Part shown: in pieces, positions 25,532 through 34,733 of the stretch
Numbering within the stretch: position 1 is the stretch's first letter
Layout: each line of letters starts with the position of its first letter
Assembly (NCBI GenBank): GCA_905199445.1
Contig: CAJKGK010000003.1
Span: forward strand, 83,095 to 147,094
DNA: 64,000 nucleotides
DNA from: an uncultured Lachnospiraceae bacterium
GTDB lineage: Bacteria; Bacillota; Clostridia; Lachnospirales; Lachnospiraceae
Direction of reading: 5' to 3'
The notes under the pieces: generated by a model
Databases searched by the model: none
What the model was told of the DNA's origin: nothing
Seen by the model: only the letters and a program-made list of their open reading frames with translations
Position numbers and translations under genes: made by a program

Positions 25532-26653
25532 TTACAAAAATCCAAGGCTTTTAATAACCTGCCCCACGGTTTCCAGCTTCCGGGCCTTCCATCCATAAGC
25601 CCCACAAAACAAAAGCCCCCTTTGGAGATCCCCCCTGGCCGCATGAACAAGCGCATCCGTTATACAATATGGGATTTTGGAAGGGTCACATTTTTCAATA
25701 CACTGATGACAGCGAATGGGATAACGGACACCGGACTGAATATTTTTTACAAAATCATTCCTGATCGCCCGTCCCGGCATGCCTACCGGACTTTTGATAA
25801 TCATAATATCTTCCTCACGAGCATTCATATAGGCCTGCTTATAGGCTGGTGCTGCATCACACTCCCTGGTAGTAATAAAACGGGTGGCAACCTGAACAGC
25901 ATCCACCCCCATGGACATATAATGCGCCACCGTCTCAGCCTCACTGATCCCTCCCGCTACAGCTACCGGTATATGGCATCCATAACGCCGTCCATAATCC
26001 GCGGTTACTTCCATAATTTCTTCAATTTCCCGGTCATAGGCTTCCATATGAATATGCTCAAGCTGTTTAAGATCAAACCCTAAATGTCCGCCGGCCAACG
26101 GCCCTTCGATCACAACAAGCTCCGGCATACGCCCATATTTTTTGTCCCACATTCTTAAAATAACAGAAGCAGCCTTGACCGATGAAACAATGGGCGCAAT
26201 TTTCGTCTTTGATCCCAGAACAAACTCCGGCAGCCTAAGCGGCAGGCCTGCACCGGAAATAATCAAATCCGCCCCGGCTTCAACGGCCGCCCGGACATAG
26301 CGCTCATAAAAGCGGGTAGCAACCATAATATTTACCCCTACAATTCCCGGATAGGCGTTAAACTCGTCCCGGCCAAACAAACGACAGCTTACGCTGGATG
26401 CCAGTGTTTTGGCTGCTCTGATATGTTTGCCAATAGCAGACAGGTTCGTGTCCACCGGATTTTTATCCCATCCCGGTTCATTATAACCAATCTGGGCCGT
26501 ACTGATCACACCGACCCCACCCCAGCCAGCCACAGTCCCTGCCAGCGAAGAAAGGCTAATACCCACGCCCATGCCGCCCTGAATAAGGGGAAGCCTGGCC
26601 TGCAAATCCCCGATTTTTAACGGTCCATATTTAAAATTTACGAAATCTGTCAT
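25532..26653 (-). CDS. FMN-dependent nitronate monooxygenase / FabK-like flavoprotein with C-terminal Cys cluster
   Basis: A 373-residue (beta/alpha)8 flavoprotein related to FabK and nitronate monooxygenase: LIQGGMGVGISLSSLAG, IISGAGLPL, EGPLAGGHLG and VAVAGGISEAETVAHYMSMG. It differs from the operon's fabK in being longer and in carrying four cysteines near the C-terminus (C315, C318, C322, C330), which look like a metal or Fe-S site. It is the last gene of the fatty-acid operon, overlapping accA by 23 bases, which suggests translational coupling. A role in lipid metabolism is inferred from position only. Confidence 0.82.
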   Translation of the reverse strand: MTDFVNFKYGPLKIGDLQARLPLIQGGMGVGISLSSLAGTVAGWGGVGVISTAQIGYNEPGWDKNPVDTNLSAIGKHIRAAKTLASSVSCRLFGRDEFNAYPGIVGVNIMVATRFYERYVRAAVEAGADLIISGAGLPLRLPEFVLGSKTKIAPIVSSVKAASVILRMWDKKYGRMPELVVIEGPLAGGHLGFDLKQLEHIHMEAYDREIEEIMEVTADYGRRYGCHIPVAVAGGISEAETVAHYMSMGVDAVQVATRFITTRECDAAPAYKQAYMNAREEDIMIIKSPVGMPGRAIRNDFVKNIQSGVRYPIRCHQCIEKCDPSKIPYCITDALVHAARGDLQRGLLFCGAYGWKARKLETVGQVIKSLGFL

Positions 26654-27416
26654 ATCTTTCTCCTACGATTTCCTCTGCAGTTTTATCATCATACTGCTTT
26701 AAAAAACGTATGATTCCTTTTCTCATTTTTTCAGCCACCTGACCGCCGCTTTCCTCGGTCAAAAGTTCCCGCTCTCCTAAAATTTTATCAACAACCCCCA
26801 AGGACTTTAGCTCCCGGGCTGTAATTTTCATTTTTCCAGCTGCTTCCTTTGCCCGTTTGCCGTCCTTCCATAAAATGGAGGCAAAGCCTTCAGGGGATAA
26901 AATTGAATACATGGCATTTTCCAACATCCATACTTCATTGGCTACAGCCAGCGCCAATGCCCCGCCGCTGCCGCCCTCACCGATAATCACAGACAGCACT
27001 GGTACCTTCAGCCCGGCCATCTCGGCCAGGTTTCTGGCAATTGCCTCACCCTGCCCCCGCTGTTCGGCCTCAAGACCGCAGTAAGCACCGGATGTATCCA
27101 CAAAACAAATCACTGGCCGTAAAAATTTCTCAGCCTGCAGCATCAGTCTCAAGGCCTTACGGTACCCTTCAGGATTGGGCATTCCAAAGTTTCTCTCGAT
27201 ATTTTCTCTTGTAGATCGGCCTTTTTGCTGCCCTATAACAGTGACCGGCCGGCCGCCGATAAATGCCAGACCGCCGATGATAGCTCCATCATCCCCAAAA
27301 TGTCGATCCCCATGAAGCTCTATAAACTGATCAAAAACATTTTCGATATAATACATCGCTGTAGGTCTGTCCTTACTTCTGGCAATTTTAACCCGATCCC
27401 ATGGTGTAAGACTCAT
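26631..27416 (-). CDS. accA: Acetyl-CoA carboxylase carboxyltransferase subunit alpha
   Basis: With AccD transfers the carboxyl group from biotin to acetyl-CoA, giving malonyl-CoA. The 261-residue crotonase-fold protein has ELHGDRHFGDDGAIIGGLA, RNFGMPNPEGYRKALRLM, FVDTSGAYCGLEAEQRGQ and IIGEGGSGGALAL (oxyanion glycines). It is shorter than the E. coli enzyme (319 residues), as is usual in Firmicutes. Its ATG overlaps the accD stop by four bases and GGAGGTG lies upstream, so expression is coupled to accD. Confidence 0.96.
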   Translation of the reverse strand: MSLTPWDRVKIARSKDRPTAMYYIENVFDQFIELHGDRHFGDDGAIIGGLAFIGGRPVTVIGQQKGRSTRENIERNFGMPNPEGYRKALRLMLQAEKFLRPVICFVDTSGAYCGLEAEQRGQGEAIARNLAEMAGLKVPVLSVIIGEGGSGGALALAVANEVWMLENAMYSILSPEGFASILWKDGKRAKEAAGKMKITARELKSLGVVDKILGERELLTEESGGQVAEKMRKGIIRFLKQYDDKTAEEIVGERYDRFRKF

Positions 27417-28318
27417 TGAGATGTCACCTCCCGATCATATGGACAATGAAGTCTGAGCAAGGCGGATAATATGGATTTTTGCTCGCTTCTGGGCACAATC
27501 CTGTCGATCAGGCCATGCTCCAGTAAAAACTGAGGGCGCTGAAAGCCTTTGGGAAGCTTCTGTCCAATGGTCTGCTCAATAACCCTTGGTCCAGCAAACC
27601 CCACAAGCGCCCCGGGTTCTGCCATAATAATATCGCCCAGCATTGCAAAGCTTGCCGTCACACCACCGGTTGTGGGATCGGTTAATACAGAAAAATACGC
27701 CAGGCCCGCATCGCCATGTTTTTTTAAGGCTGCGCTTGTTTTAGCCATCTGCATCAGCGAAATCATCCCTTCCTGCATTCTTGCACCGCCGGAACAGCAG
27801 TAAATAATCACCGGCAGTCGGTCCCTGGTTGCCCGTTCCACGGCGTCGGTAATGATCTCACCAACACCATGTCCCATGCTGCCCATAAAAAATGAGGCAT
27901 CCATCACTGCAATAACTGTATCCTGACCATCAATCCTGCCGCGCCCGGCAACCACCGCTTCCGCAAGTCCGGTTTGCATGCGAAAGTCCAGAACCTTTTG
28001 CGGATATCCTTTAAAATCCAAAGGATTTGCAATCGCATCCTCTTTATGAATCAGAGAAAAATCTTCAAAGCTTCCCTGATCCAGAATCATTTCCAGCCGT
28101 GCCTGTGCACCCATTCTCAAATGATGACCACATTTCGGACACACAAAAAAATTGGCTTTCAGATCCTCTCTGTAAATCATCCCATGACACTGAGGGCATT
28201 TCTGCCACAGCCCCTCAGGCACCTCTGGCGTATGCACGTTTTTTCGCTCCTGAGGGCTGTTTTTCAGCCCTCCGGAAATATGAATATAAGCGGTTTTTTT
28301 AAACATTCCTTTAAGCAT
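27413..28318 (-). CDS. accD: Acetyl-CoA carboxylase carboxyltransferase subunit beta
   Basis: Partner of AccA in the carboxyltransferase. The 301-residue protein begins with the zinc ribbon, Cys41, Cys44, Cys60 and Cys63 (CPQCHG...CPKCGHH). The crotonase-fold domain follows, with ASFFMGSMGHGVGE and CCSGGARMQEGMISLMQMAK. All four zinc ligands are present. The order accC-accD-accA matches the fab operons of streptococci and clostridia. The start ATG lies about 10 bases after GAGGTGG. Confidence 0.96.
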   Translation of the reverse strand: MLKGMFKKTAYIHISGGLKNSPQERKNVHTPEVPEGLWQKCPQCHGMIYREDLKANFFVCPKCGHHLRMGAQARLEMILDQGSFEDFSLIHKEDAIANPLDFKGYPQKVLDFRMQTGLAEAVVAGRGRIDGQDTVIAVMDASFFMGSMGHGVGEIITDAVERATRDRLPVIIYCCSGGARMQEGMISLMQMAKTSAALKKHGDAGLAYFSVLTDPTTGGVTASFAMLGDIIMAEPGALVGFAGPRVIEQTIGQKLPKGFQRPQFLLEHGLIDRIVPRSEQKSILSALLRLHCPYDREVTSQ

Positions 28319-28331
28319 GGCTCAGACCACC

Positions 28332-29663
28332 TCACATTGTTTCTATAAAGCCGGTATCAATATCACCCTTTAAATAACGCTGATCGTTGATAATATCAAA
28401 CTGAAAATCAATGTTCGTATCAATCCCCTGAACAACCAGCTCGCCTAAGGCACTTTGCATCCGACAAATTGCTTCTGTCCGACTTGGGGCCCAGACAATA
28501 AGCTTTGCAATCATAGAATCATAATAGGGCGTAATCACGCAGCCTGGATATACCGCACAGTCTACCCGAACCCCGTTACCGCCTGGCAGATGGACATCTG
28601 TAATTTTCCCCGGACAAGGCCGGAAATTAAGCGCCGGATTTTCGGCATTGATTCTGCATTCAATGGCATGGCCAGTGACCTTTACATGATCCTGAGTCAT
28701 CCCCAGCTCAAGTCCGGCCGCAATTCGAAGCTGTTCTTTGACCAAATCCACGCCAGTAACCATTTCAGTTACAGGATGTTCGACCTGAATGCGTGTATTC
28801 ATTTCCATAAAATAGAAGTTCTTATGTTTATCCAAAAGGAATTCAATGGTGCCTGCATTTTCATATCCCACAGCCCTGGCTGCAGCCACTGCCGCCTTTC
28901 CCATACGTACTCTTAAATCCGCATCAATGGCGCAGGAAGGGGACTCTTCCAGCACCTTCTGATGCCTGCGCTGAATGGAACAGTCCCGCTCCCCAAGGTG
29001 GATCACATTGCCATGCTTATCCGCTAAAATCTGAAATTCTATATGGCGGGGATTTTCAATATATTTTTCAATATACATGGTATCATCCCCAAAGGCATTG
29101 ATCGATTCCAGTTGCGCCGTATGAAAACTCTGGCAAAAGGTATCCTGATCCCATGCAATACGCATTCCCTTTCCTCCACCCCCTGAGGATGCCTTAATCA
29201 TCACGGGAAAGCCAATGGCACAGGCCTGTTTTAAGCCATCCTGGGCATTGTAGATGGGCTCCTTTGTTCCGGGAATTACCGGAATTCCGGCCTCCATCAT
29301 CGTCCTGCGGGCCTGAGATTTATTTCCCATCTGATGGATCAGACGGGCGCTGGGACCAATAAATGTAATCTTACACTGCTCACACATTTCCACGAATTTT
29401 GTATTTTCCGATAAAAATCCAAATCCCGGGTGAATGGCATCAGCCCCACTGATTAATGTGGCACTGATTATATTTTCCATATTCAGATAGCTGTCCTTTG
29501 ATGGACCCGGCCCGATGCAGATCGCCTGATCAGCCAGCTGGGTATGCAGCGCTTCAGCATCAGCGGTGGAATAAACCGCCACTGTTTCAATGCCAAGTTC
29601 ACGACAGGCACGAATAATTCGTACTGCGATCTCACCACGATTGGCAATCAATACCTTATTCAT
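28332..29663 (-). CDS. accC: Biotin carboxylase subunit of acetyl-CoA carboxylase
   Basis: Carboxylates the biotin carried by AccB, using ATP and bicarbonate. The 443-residue protein starts MNKVLIANRGEIAVRIIRAC. It has the ATP-grasp loop KASSGGGGKGMR and the catalytic segment EMNTRIQVEHPVTEM. The C-terminal domain, with GHAIECRINAE, is complete. The length is normal for a free-standing subunit. It lies 19 bases after fabZ and 13 before accD. Confidence 0.97.
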   Translation of the reverse strand: MNKVLIANRGEIAVRIIRACRELGIETVAVYSTADAEALHTQLADQAICIGPGPSKDSYLNMENIISATLISGADAIHPGFGFLSENTKFVEMCEQCKITFIGPSARLIHQMGNKSQARRTMMEAGIPVIPGTKEPIYNAQDGLKQACAIGFPVMIKASSGGGGKGMRIAWDQDTFCQSFHTAQLESINAFGDDTMYIEKYIENPRHIEFQILADKHGNVIHLGERDCSIQRRHQKVLEESPSCAIDADLRVRMGKAAVAAARAVGYENAGTIEFLLDKHKNFYFMEMNTRIQVEHPVTEMVTGVDLVKEQLRIAAGLELGMTQDHVKVTGHAIECRINAENPALNFRPCPGKITDVHLPGGNGVRVDCAVYPGCVITPYYDSMIAKLIVWAPSRTEAICRMQSALGELVVQGIDTNIDFQFDIINDQRYLKGDIDTGFIETM

Positions 29664-29682
29664 TCTCTCACCTCAAAAAACG

Positions 29683-30111
29683 TCAGCCGATCATAAAGGT
29701 AAGCTCACCTTCGGCCATCAGCCGGTCCCCATCGTAGGCTTTGCCTATACCTACGCCAACCGGACCTTTGCGTCTGACCAGTTCCAATTCCATACGCAGC
29801 ATCGTGCCAGGCACAACCTTGTTTCTGAATCTGGCCTTATTAATGCCGCCAAAATAAGCAATTTTACCTTTATTTTCTTCCTCTGACAAAATCATCACAG
29901 CCCCCACCTGCGCCATTGCTTCCATAATTAAAACGCCGGGCATCACCGGCTCCTGAGGAAAATGGCCCGCAAAATAGGGTTCATTATAAGACACTGCCTT
30001 ATATCCAGTTGCTTTTTTCCCCTGTTCTGTCACTTCTACCCGATCAATCAGTAAAAACGGCTGTCTGTGGGGAAGAATCTCCATAATTTCTTTAATACCG
30101 TATGTCGTCAT
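29683..30111 (-). CDS. fabZ: 3-hydroxyacyl-ACP dehydratase
   Basis: Dehydrates 3-hydroxyacyl-ACP in each elongation round. The 142-residue hot-dog protein has ILPHRQPFLLIDRV near the N-terminus and the active-site region AGHFPQEPVMPGVLIMEAMAQ with catalytic His and Glu. ATG 30111 is favoured because AGGGTGAG is 6 bases upstream; the ATG at 30117 is too close to it. Only one dehydratase is in the operon. No fabA or fabM isomerase for unsaturated fatty acids is present here. Confidence 0.95.
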   Translation of the reverse strand: MTTYGIKEIMEILPHRQPFLLIDRVEVTEQGKKATGYKAVSYNEPYFAGHFPQEPVMPGVLIMEAMAQVGAVMILSEEENKGKIAYFGGINKARFRNKVVPGTMLRMELELVRRKGPVGVGIGKAYDGDRLMAEGELTFMIG

Positions 30112-30125
30112 AATCATCTCACCCT

Positions 30126-30656
30126 TTACTTTATTTTTAATAATGACTGGCCATACGCCACGCTCTGCTGATTATCTACAAGAATTTCCGTAACAATTCC
30201 ATCCACATCACTTTCAATCTCATTCATCAGCTTCATTGCCTCTATAATTCCAATAACCTGACCAACGCTTACATGATCCCCAACTTTAACAAAAGGTTCA
30301 TCCTCCGGTCCCGGCGCGCTGTAAAACACACCGACCAGGGGGGCTGTAATAGAAATTCCATCATCCTCAGATGGCGTTGTCTGCTGCAGGCTCTGACCGG
30401 ATAAGGTTATATCCAAATCCCCAGGCACCGCGCCGGTTCCCGTCAAGGATGCCGTACCGGCTGCAGGTAAATCCTTCGCAGCCTGCAGTGCACCGGCTGC
30501 AGAAGTTCCTAAGCAGGTACAGGGCTCACCTCCGACCATGGTCTGACCAGTACTTTTTTCTATATTTATTTTAAGGCATCCCTCCTCAACCGTCAAACTG
30601 GAAATCCCTGATGCATCGACTTTATCAATAAGCTGAATAATTTTATCTATATCCAT
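30126..30656 (-). CDS. accB: Biotin carboxyl carrier protein of acetyl-CoA carboxylase
   Basis: Carries biotin between AccC and AccA/AccD. About 176 residues. An N-terminal helical segment (MDIDKIIQLIDKVDASGIS) leads to a low-complexity Ala/Gly/Thr/Pro linker (about 45-95), then the biotinyl domain with IEAMKLMNEIES, where Lys142 is the attachment site. The linker reads as a flexible arm. ATG 30656 follows GGAGG by 9 bases. The gene is 8 bases upstream of the ORF limit of fabZ. Confidence 0.95.
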   Translation of the reverse strand: MDIDKIIQLIDKVDASGISSLTVEEGCLKINIEKSTGQTMVGGEPCTCLGTSAAGALQAAKDLPAAGTASLTGTGAVPGDLDITLSGQSLQQTTPSEDDGISITAPLVGVFYSAPGPEDEPFVKVGDHVSVGQVIGIIEAMKLMNEIESDVDGIVTEILVDNQQSVAYGQSLLKIK

Positions 30657-30684
30657 CCACGACAACCTCCATTTTCAGTTAATA

Positions 30685-31923
30685 TCAGTCTTTAAATTTG
30701 CGAAACAGCAATGTCGCATTATGACCGCCAAAGCCCAGTGAATTAGACAGCACGATATCCACCGGCATCTGCCGTCCGATCTGAGGGACATAATCCAGAT
30801 CACAGCCTTCATCCGGGTGCATTAGACCGGCTGTAGGATGAACAAAGCTGTCCTCAACTGACTTCACACAGGCAATGGCTTCCACAGCACCTGCCGCTCC
30901 GAGCAAATGACCGATCATTGACTTTGTGGAGCTGACCGGCACATGGTCGGCCGCTGCCCCAAGGGCCAGCCTGATGGCTCTTGTCTCAAACAGATCATTA
31001 TGATGCGTACCGGTTCCGTGGGCATTAATATAGCTGATCTCCTCCGGCTTCACACCGGCTTCATTCATGGCAAACATCATTGCCCTGGCCGCACCCATAC
31101 CGTCCTCAGCCGGAGAGGTAATGTGAAAAGCATCCGAAGTTGCGCCATAACCGGCAATTTCAGCTAAAACGCAGGCATTTCTGGCTCTGGCATGTTCCAG
31201 AGATTCCAACACCAGAACACCGGCGCCTTCTCCCATAACAAAGCCACCTCGATCTTTATCAAAAGGTATGGATGCCCGCATGGGATCTGTGGATTCAGTC
31301 AGCGCCGTCAAAGACGCAAAACCGGCAATTCCGATGGGGCATATCGCACTTTCTGTTCCTCCGGCCAGCATCACATCCGCATCCCCACACTGTATACTTC
31401 TATAAGCCTCTCCAATCGAATGGGTACCTGTAGCACATGCAGTTACAACATTCAGGCTTTTTCCTTTTAGCCCCAGCTGGATAGACACATTTCCTGCAGC
31501 CATATTGGAAATCATCAGCGGCACCATCATAGGACTGACTCTGGAAGGACCCTTATCCAAAAGCCTGCGTTCCTCTTTTTCCATACAAGGCAGACTGCCG
31601 ATTCCGCTGCCAATGGAAAGTCCCACCCGATATGGGTCCTCCTTTGACATATCCATTCCGGACTGTTTCATTGCCTCCATGGCTGCAGCCACGGCAAACT
31701 GTGAAAAACGTTCCATACGACGGGCAGCCTTAACGTCCATATATTCTTTGGCATTAAAATTTTTAACCTCAGCAGCCAGCGTCGCTTTATACCCCGCTGC
31801 ATCAAACTGGGTAATCTCACCGATTCCTACAACGCCTTCTTTTAAAGATTTCCAATAATCTTCAACACAATGACCGACAGGGGTAATTGCCCCCATACCG
31901 GTTATCACAACTCTTTTACTCAT
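30685..31923 (-). CDS. fabF: 3-oxoacyl-ACP synthase II
   Basis: Condensing enzyme that extends acyl-ACP with malonyl-ACP. The 412-residue thiolase-fold protein begins MSKRVVITGMGAITPVG. Catalytic Cys163 lies in VVTACATGTHS, and the two His motifs are INAHGTGTHHND and KSMIGHLLGAAGAVE. ATG 31923 has GGAGG 5 bases upstream. No fabH or second fabF/fabB is in the window, so initiation must be encoded elsewhere. Confidence 0.97.
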   Translation of the reverse strand: MSKRVVITGMGAITPVGHCVEDYWKSLKEGVVGIGEITQFDAAGYKATLAAEVKNFNAKEYMDVKAARRMERFSQFAVAAAMEAMKQSGMDMSKEDPYRVGLSIGSGIGSLPCMEKEERRLLDKGPSRVSPMMVPLMISNMAAGNVSIQLGLKGKSLNVVTACATGTHSIGEAYRSIQCGDADVMLAGGTESAICPIGIAGFASLTALTESTDPMRASIPFDKDRGGFVMGEGAGVLVLESLEHARARNACVLAEIAGYGATSDAFHITSPAEDGMGAARAMMFAMNEAGVKPEEISYINAHGTGTHHNDLFETRAIRLALGAAADHVPVSSTKSMIGHLLGAAGAVEAIACVKSVEDSFVHPTAGLMHPDEGCDLDYVPQIGRQMPVDIVLSNSLGFGGHNATLLFRKFKD

Positions 31924-31958
31924 CACTGCCTCCTCTTAAATGAACCTTTATCCGGCCA

Positions 31959-32702
31959 TCATCCCATATACATGCCGCCGTCTACGCTGATCGTCTGACC
32001 GGTAATGTAGCGTGCCTCATCGGATGCCAGAAATACCACTGCTTCTGCAACATCTTCCGGTTCACCCATAAACCCCAGGGGAATCATCCGACACATAGAT
32101 GTTTTAATATCTTCAGACAGCACCGCTGTCATATCCGTCTGAATAAATCCCGGTGCAACGGCATTGACCGTAATATGCCGGCTGGCCAGTTCCCTGGCGG
32201 CCGACATCGTCAGACCGATAACCCCAGCCTTTGAAGCGGCATAGTTGGCCTGCCCGGCATTTCCCATCCGTCCCACAACCGATGAAAGATTAATAATTCT
32301 TCCGCTTCTTTGCTTAATCATAGGGCGCGCCACATGCTTTATACAATTAAATGTTCCTTTTAAATTCGTATCCATAACCGCATCAAAATCGGCTTCACTC
32401 ATTCCCATGAGCAATGTATCTCTTGTAATTCCTGCATTATTCACAAGAATATCTATTCTTTTATAATTTTCAATCACCCAGGCCATCATAGCCTTCACTG
32501 CCCCATGATCAGCCACATTACAGCCATAGCTGACTGCCCGTCCGCCGACGTTTAAAATATCTTCAACAACCGCTTCAGCAGCTGCCTTTGAACCATGATA
32601 GTTCACAATCACAAAGGCACCCTGGCCAGCCAGCTTTTTGGCTACTGCACAGCCAATCCCCCGGCTGGCACCGGTCACAAGTGCAACTTTTCCTGTAAGC
32701 AT
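31959..32702 (-). CDS. fabG: 3-oxoacyl-ACP reductase
   Basis: NADPH-dependent reduction of 3-oxoacyl-ACP. A short-chain dehydrogenase of 247 residues: VTGASRGIGCAVAKKLA (cofactor loop), VNNAGITRDTLLMGM, LSSVVGRMGNAGQANYAASK (catalytic Ser, Tyr, Lys) and the typical ending YITGQTISVDGGMYMG. GGAGG precedes the ATG. It lies 78 bases after fabD, in a spacer that contains several CTTTA repeats. Confidence 0.96.
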   Translation of the reverse strand: MLTGKVALVTGASRGIGCAVAKKLAGQGAFVIVNYHGSKAAAEAVVEDILNVGGRAVSYGCNVADHGAVKAMMAWVIENYKRIDILVNNAGITRDTLLMGMSEADFDAVMDTNLKGTFNCIKHVARPMIKQRSGRIINLSSVVGRMGNAGQANYAASKAGVIGLTMSAARELASRHITVNAVAPGFIQTDMTAVLSEDIKTSMCRMIPLGFMGEPEDVAEAVVFLASDEARYITGQTISVDGGMYMG

Positions 32703-32780
32703 AAGCGCCTCCTGTTCTTTTAAAATTTCAACGTCTAAAGCCTCATTATTTAAAGTTTCAGCTTTTAAAGCTTTGTTTGC

Positions 32781-33692
32781 TTAAAGCTCCAGTTTTTCCA
32801 GATCCTGGACTTTTTCAATATTAATCATCTTCACACTGCGGTCAATTCGTTTCATAAATCCTGCCAGCGTTTGGCCCGGACCAATCTCCACGAAAGTGTT
32901 CACGCCTTCAGCCAGCATTGTACGAATACTCTGTTCCCAGCGCACACTGCTGGATACCTGACGCACAAGCAGCGGTTTAATGTCACTGATTTCATTCACA
33001 TACGTTCCGGTCGTATTGGACACATAAGGAATATCCGAATCCATGAGGATCACTGGCTCTAAAACCGCTTTCAGACGTGCACCGGCACCTTGAAGCATAG
33101 ACGAATGAAACGGACCGCTCACCTTTAAAGGCATCACCCGCTTTGCCCCTGCTGCCAGAAGCTGCTGACCTGCATCCGTAACGGCCTGCAGTTCACCGGA
33201 AATAACAACCTGTCCGGGGCAGTTAAAATTAGCCGGTTCTACTATACCAGCAACACCTGCACACACCTTTTCCACGGTTGCGCCGTCCAGTCCCATTACA
33301 GCCGCCATGGCACCGCCGTGGGGAACAGCTTCCTGCATAAATATTCCACGCTGACGCACCACCGCCATCGCCTCACGGGGGGATATTTTTTCTGAAGCTA
33401 CCAAAGCTGCATATTCCCCAAGACTTAACCCGGCACTCACCGTGGGACGCGCCCCAAGACTTTTAACAGCAGCAAGCATGGCCAGTTCTGTTGTCAAAAG
33501 AGCAATTTGTGTATATTCTGTAATATTCAGATCTTCATTTTTTTCGAAACAAAGCCCCCCAATATCCAGCCCTGTAACGTCGCAGGCCAGATCATAGATT
33601 GCTCTGCTCTCTTTAAATGTATCGTAAAAATCCTTTCCCATGCCCGTATACTGAGCACCCTGTCCGGGAAATATAAACGCTGTATGTTTCAT
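32781..33692 (-). CDS. fabD: Malonyl-CoA:ACP transacylase
   Basis: Loads malonate onto ACP. The 303-residue protein has FPGQGAQYTGMG, then the nucleophile motif GLSLGEY (Ser90) and GPFHSSML with the catalytic His. The usual GHSLGE is GLSLGE here; I believe this occurs in clostridial FabD proteins and would not call it a defect. AGGTGA lies before the ATG. A second FabT-like palindrome sits 17 bases before the start codon. Confidence 0.96.
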   Translation of the reverse strand: MKHTAFIFPGQGAQYTGMGKDFYDTFKESRAIYDLACDVTGLDIGGLCFEKNEDLNITEYTQIALLTTELAMLAAVKSLGARPTVSAGLSLGEYAALVASEKISPREAMAVVRQRGIFMQEAVPHGGAMAAVMGLDGATVEKVCAGVAGIVEPANFNCPGQVVISGELQAVTDAGQQLLAAGAKRVMPLKVSGPFHSSMLQGAGARLKAVLEPVILMDSDIPYVSNTTGTYVNEISDIKPLLVRQVSSSVRWEQSIRTMLAEGVNTFVEIGPGQTLAGFMKRIDRSVKMINIEKVQDLEKLEL

Positions 33693-33708
33693 TTTTTCAC
33701 CTAATTAC

Positions 33709-33721
33709 TTTGATATTCAAA
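33709..33721. promoter_or_regulatory. FabT-like operator before fabD
   Basis: TTTGA-tat-TCAAA, a perfect palindrome and the core of the FabT/FabR-type site (TTTGAnnnTCAAA). It lies just upstream of the fabD ribosome binding site, inside the operon. The same core is found on the acpP promoter. Confidence 0.7.
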
Positions 33722-33731
33722 CTATTTATTT

Positions 33732-33764
33732 AAAAATCAGCGGCTGCGCTTTATATGCAGCCGC
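33732..33764 (-). terminator. Terminator-like hairpin between fabK and fabD
   Basis: Minus strand GCGGCTGC...GCAGCCGC (8 bp, 9-base loop) followed by TGATTTTT, about 22 bases after the fabK stop. It could attenuate transcription into fabD and the later genes. Confidence 0.6.
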
Positions 33765-33785
33765 CATTTCTTTACCTGCAACATA

Positions 33786-34730
33786 TTACTGCACCAATGA
33801 CTTAAATCCAAGCTCAATAACGGTTTGGCACTCAGAAATTATCTCCTGAACAATCTCTCTGCATGTCTGCTGTTTGGAAACAAGACCTGCAATCTGTCCG
33901 GCCATCATAGATCCGCCTTTAACGTCCCCATCGATAACAGCCTTTTTAAGACTTCCCAGTGTCAGAAGTTCCAATTCCTCAAATGTGGCACCTTCTTTTT
34001 CCATCTTCAGATAAGCCTTCGTCATGGGATTTCTCAGGCATCGGATCGGATGACCAAAGCTTCGGCCTGTAACCTGCGTATCAATATCACCGGCCTTTGC
34101 CACCTTATCTTTATAGTTCTGATGAATGTTGGTTTCGGAAGCCAGCAAAAAGCGTGTCCCCATCTGAACAGCCTGGGCCCCCAGCATCAAAGCTGCTGCC
34201 ATCCCCCGGCCATCTCCAATGCCGCCTGCAGCAATCACCGGAATACTCACCGCATCCACAACCTGGGGAACTAAAGCCATCGTGGTCAATTCCCCTATAT
34301 GCCCACCGGATTCCATGCCTTCGGCGACAAGGGCATCCGCACCACAGCGTTCCATACGTCTGGCCAGAGCGACACTGGCTACGACAGGAATAACCTTCAC
34401 TCCCGCCCTCTTCCACATCGACATATATTTTTCAGGACTGCCTGCACCTGTAGTCACGACTTTAACGCCCAGATCAACCACAGCCTGAGCAATGGCATCC
34501 GCTTCAGGATTTAACAGCATAATATTGACACCGAAAGGTTTATCCGTCAGCTTCTGACAGGCTTCAATCTGTTCCCTTACAAAGGATGCAGGTGCTCCCC
34601 CTGCACCGATCAGCCCCAGACCGCCGGCCTCAGAAACGGCTGCAGCCAGATGGTAATCAGCCACCCAGGCCATGCCGCCCTGAATCACCGGATATTCAAT
34701 CCCCAGAAGTTCCGTAATTTTGGTCTTCAT
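33786..34730 (-). CDS. fabK: Enoyl-ACP reductase II (FMN-dependent)
   Basis: Carries out the last reduction of each fatty-acid elongation round with NAD(P)H and FMN, replacing FabI. The 314-residue protein has PVIQGGMAWVADYHLAAAVS, IGAGGAPASFVREQI, GMESGGHIGELTTM and PVIAAGGIGDGRGMAAALML, all typical of FabK. It starts 3 bases after acpP. No fabI is present here, so this is likely the main enoyl reductase, which predicts intrinsic triclosan tolerance. Confidence 0.95.
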   Translation of the reverse strand: MKTKITELLGIEYPVIQGGMAWVADYHLAAAVSEAGGLGLIGAGGAPASFVREQIEACQKLTDKPFGVNIMLLNPEADAIAQAVVDLGVKVVTTGAGSPEKYMSMWKRAGVKVIPVVASVALARRMERCGADALVAEGMESGGHIGELTTMALVPQVVDAVSIPVIAAGGIGDGRGMAAALMLGAQAVQMGTRFLLASETNIHQNYKDKVAKAGDIDTQVTGRSFGHPIRCLRNPMTKAYLKMEKEGATFEELELLTLGSLKKAVIDGDVKGGSMMAGQIAGLVSKQQTCREIVQEIISECQTVIELGFKSLVQ

Positions 34731-34733
34731 GCA

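Noticed and set aside
32703..32780. Repeated CTTTA/TAAAG units in the fabG-fabD gap
   Set aside because: The copies are short, irregularly spaced and could be compositional; they do not match the FabT-like core TTTGAnnnTCAAA.
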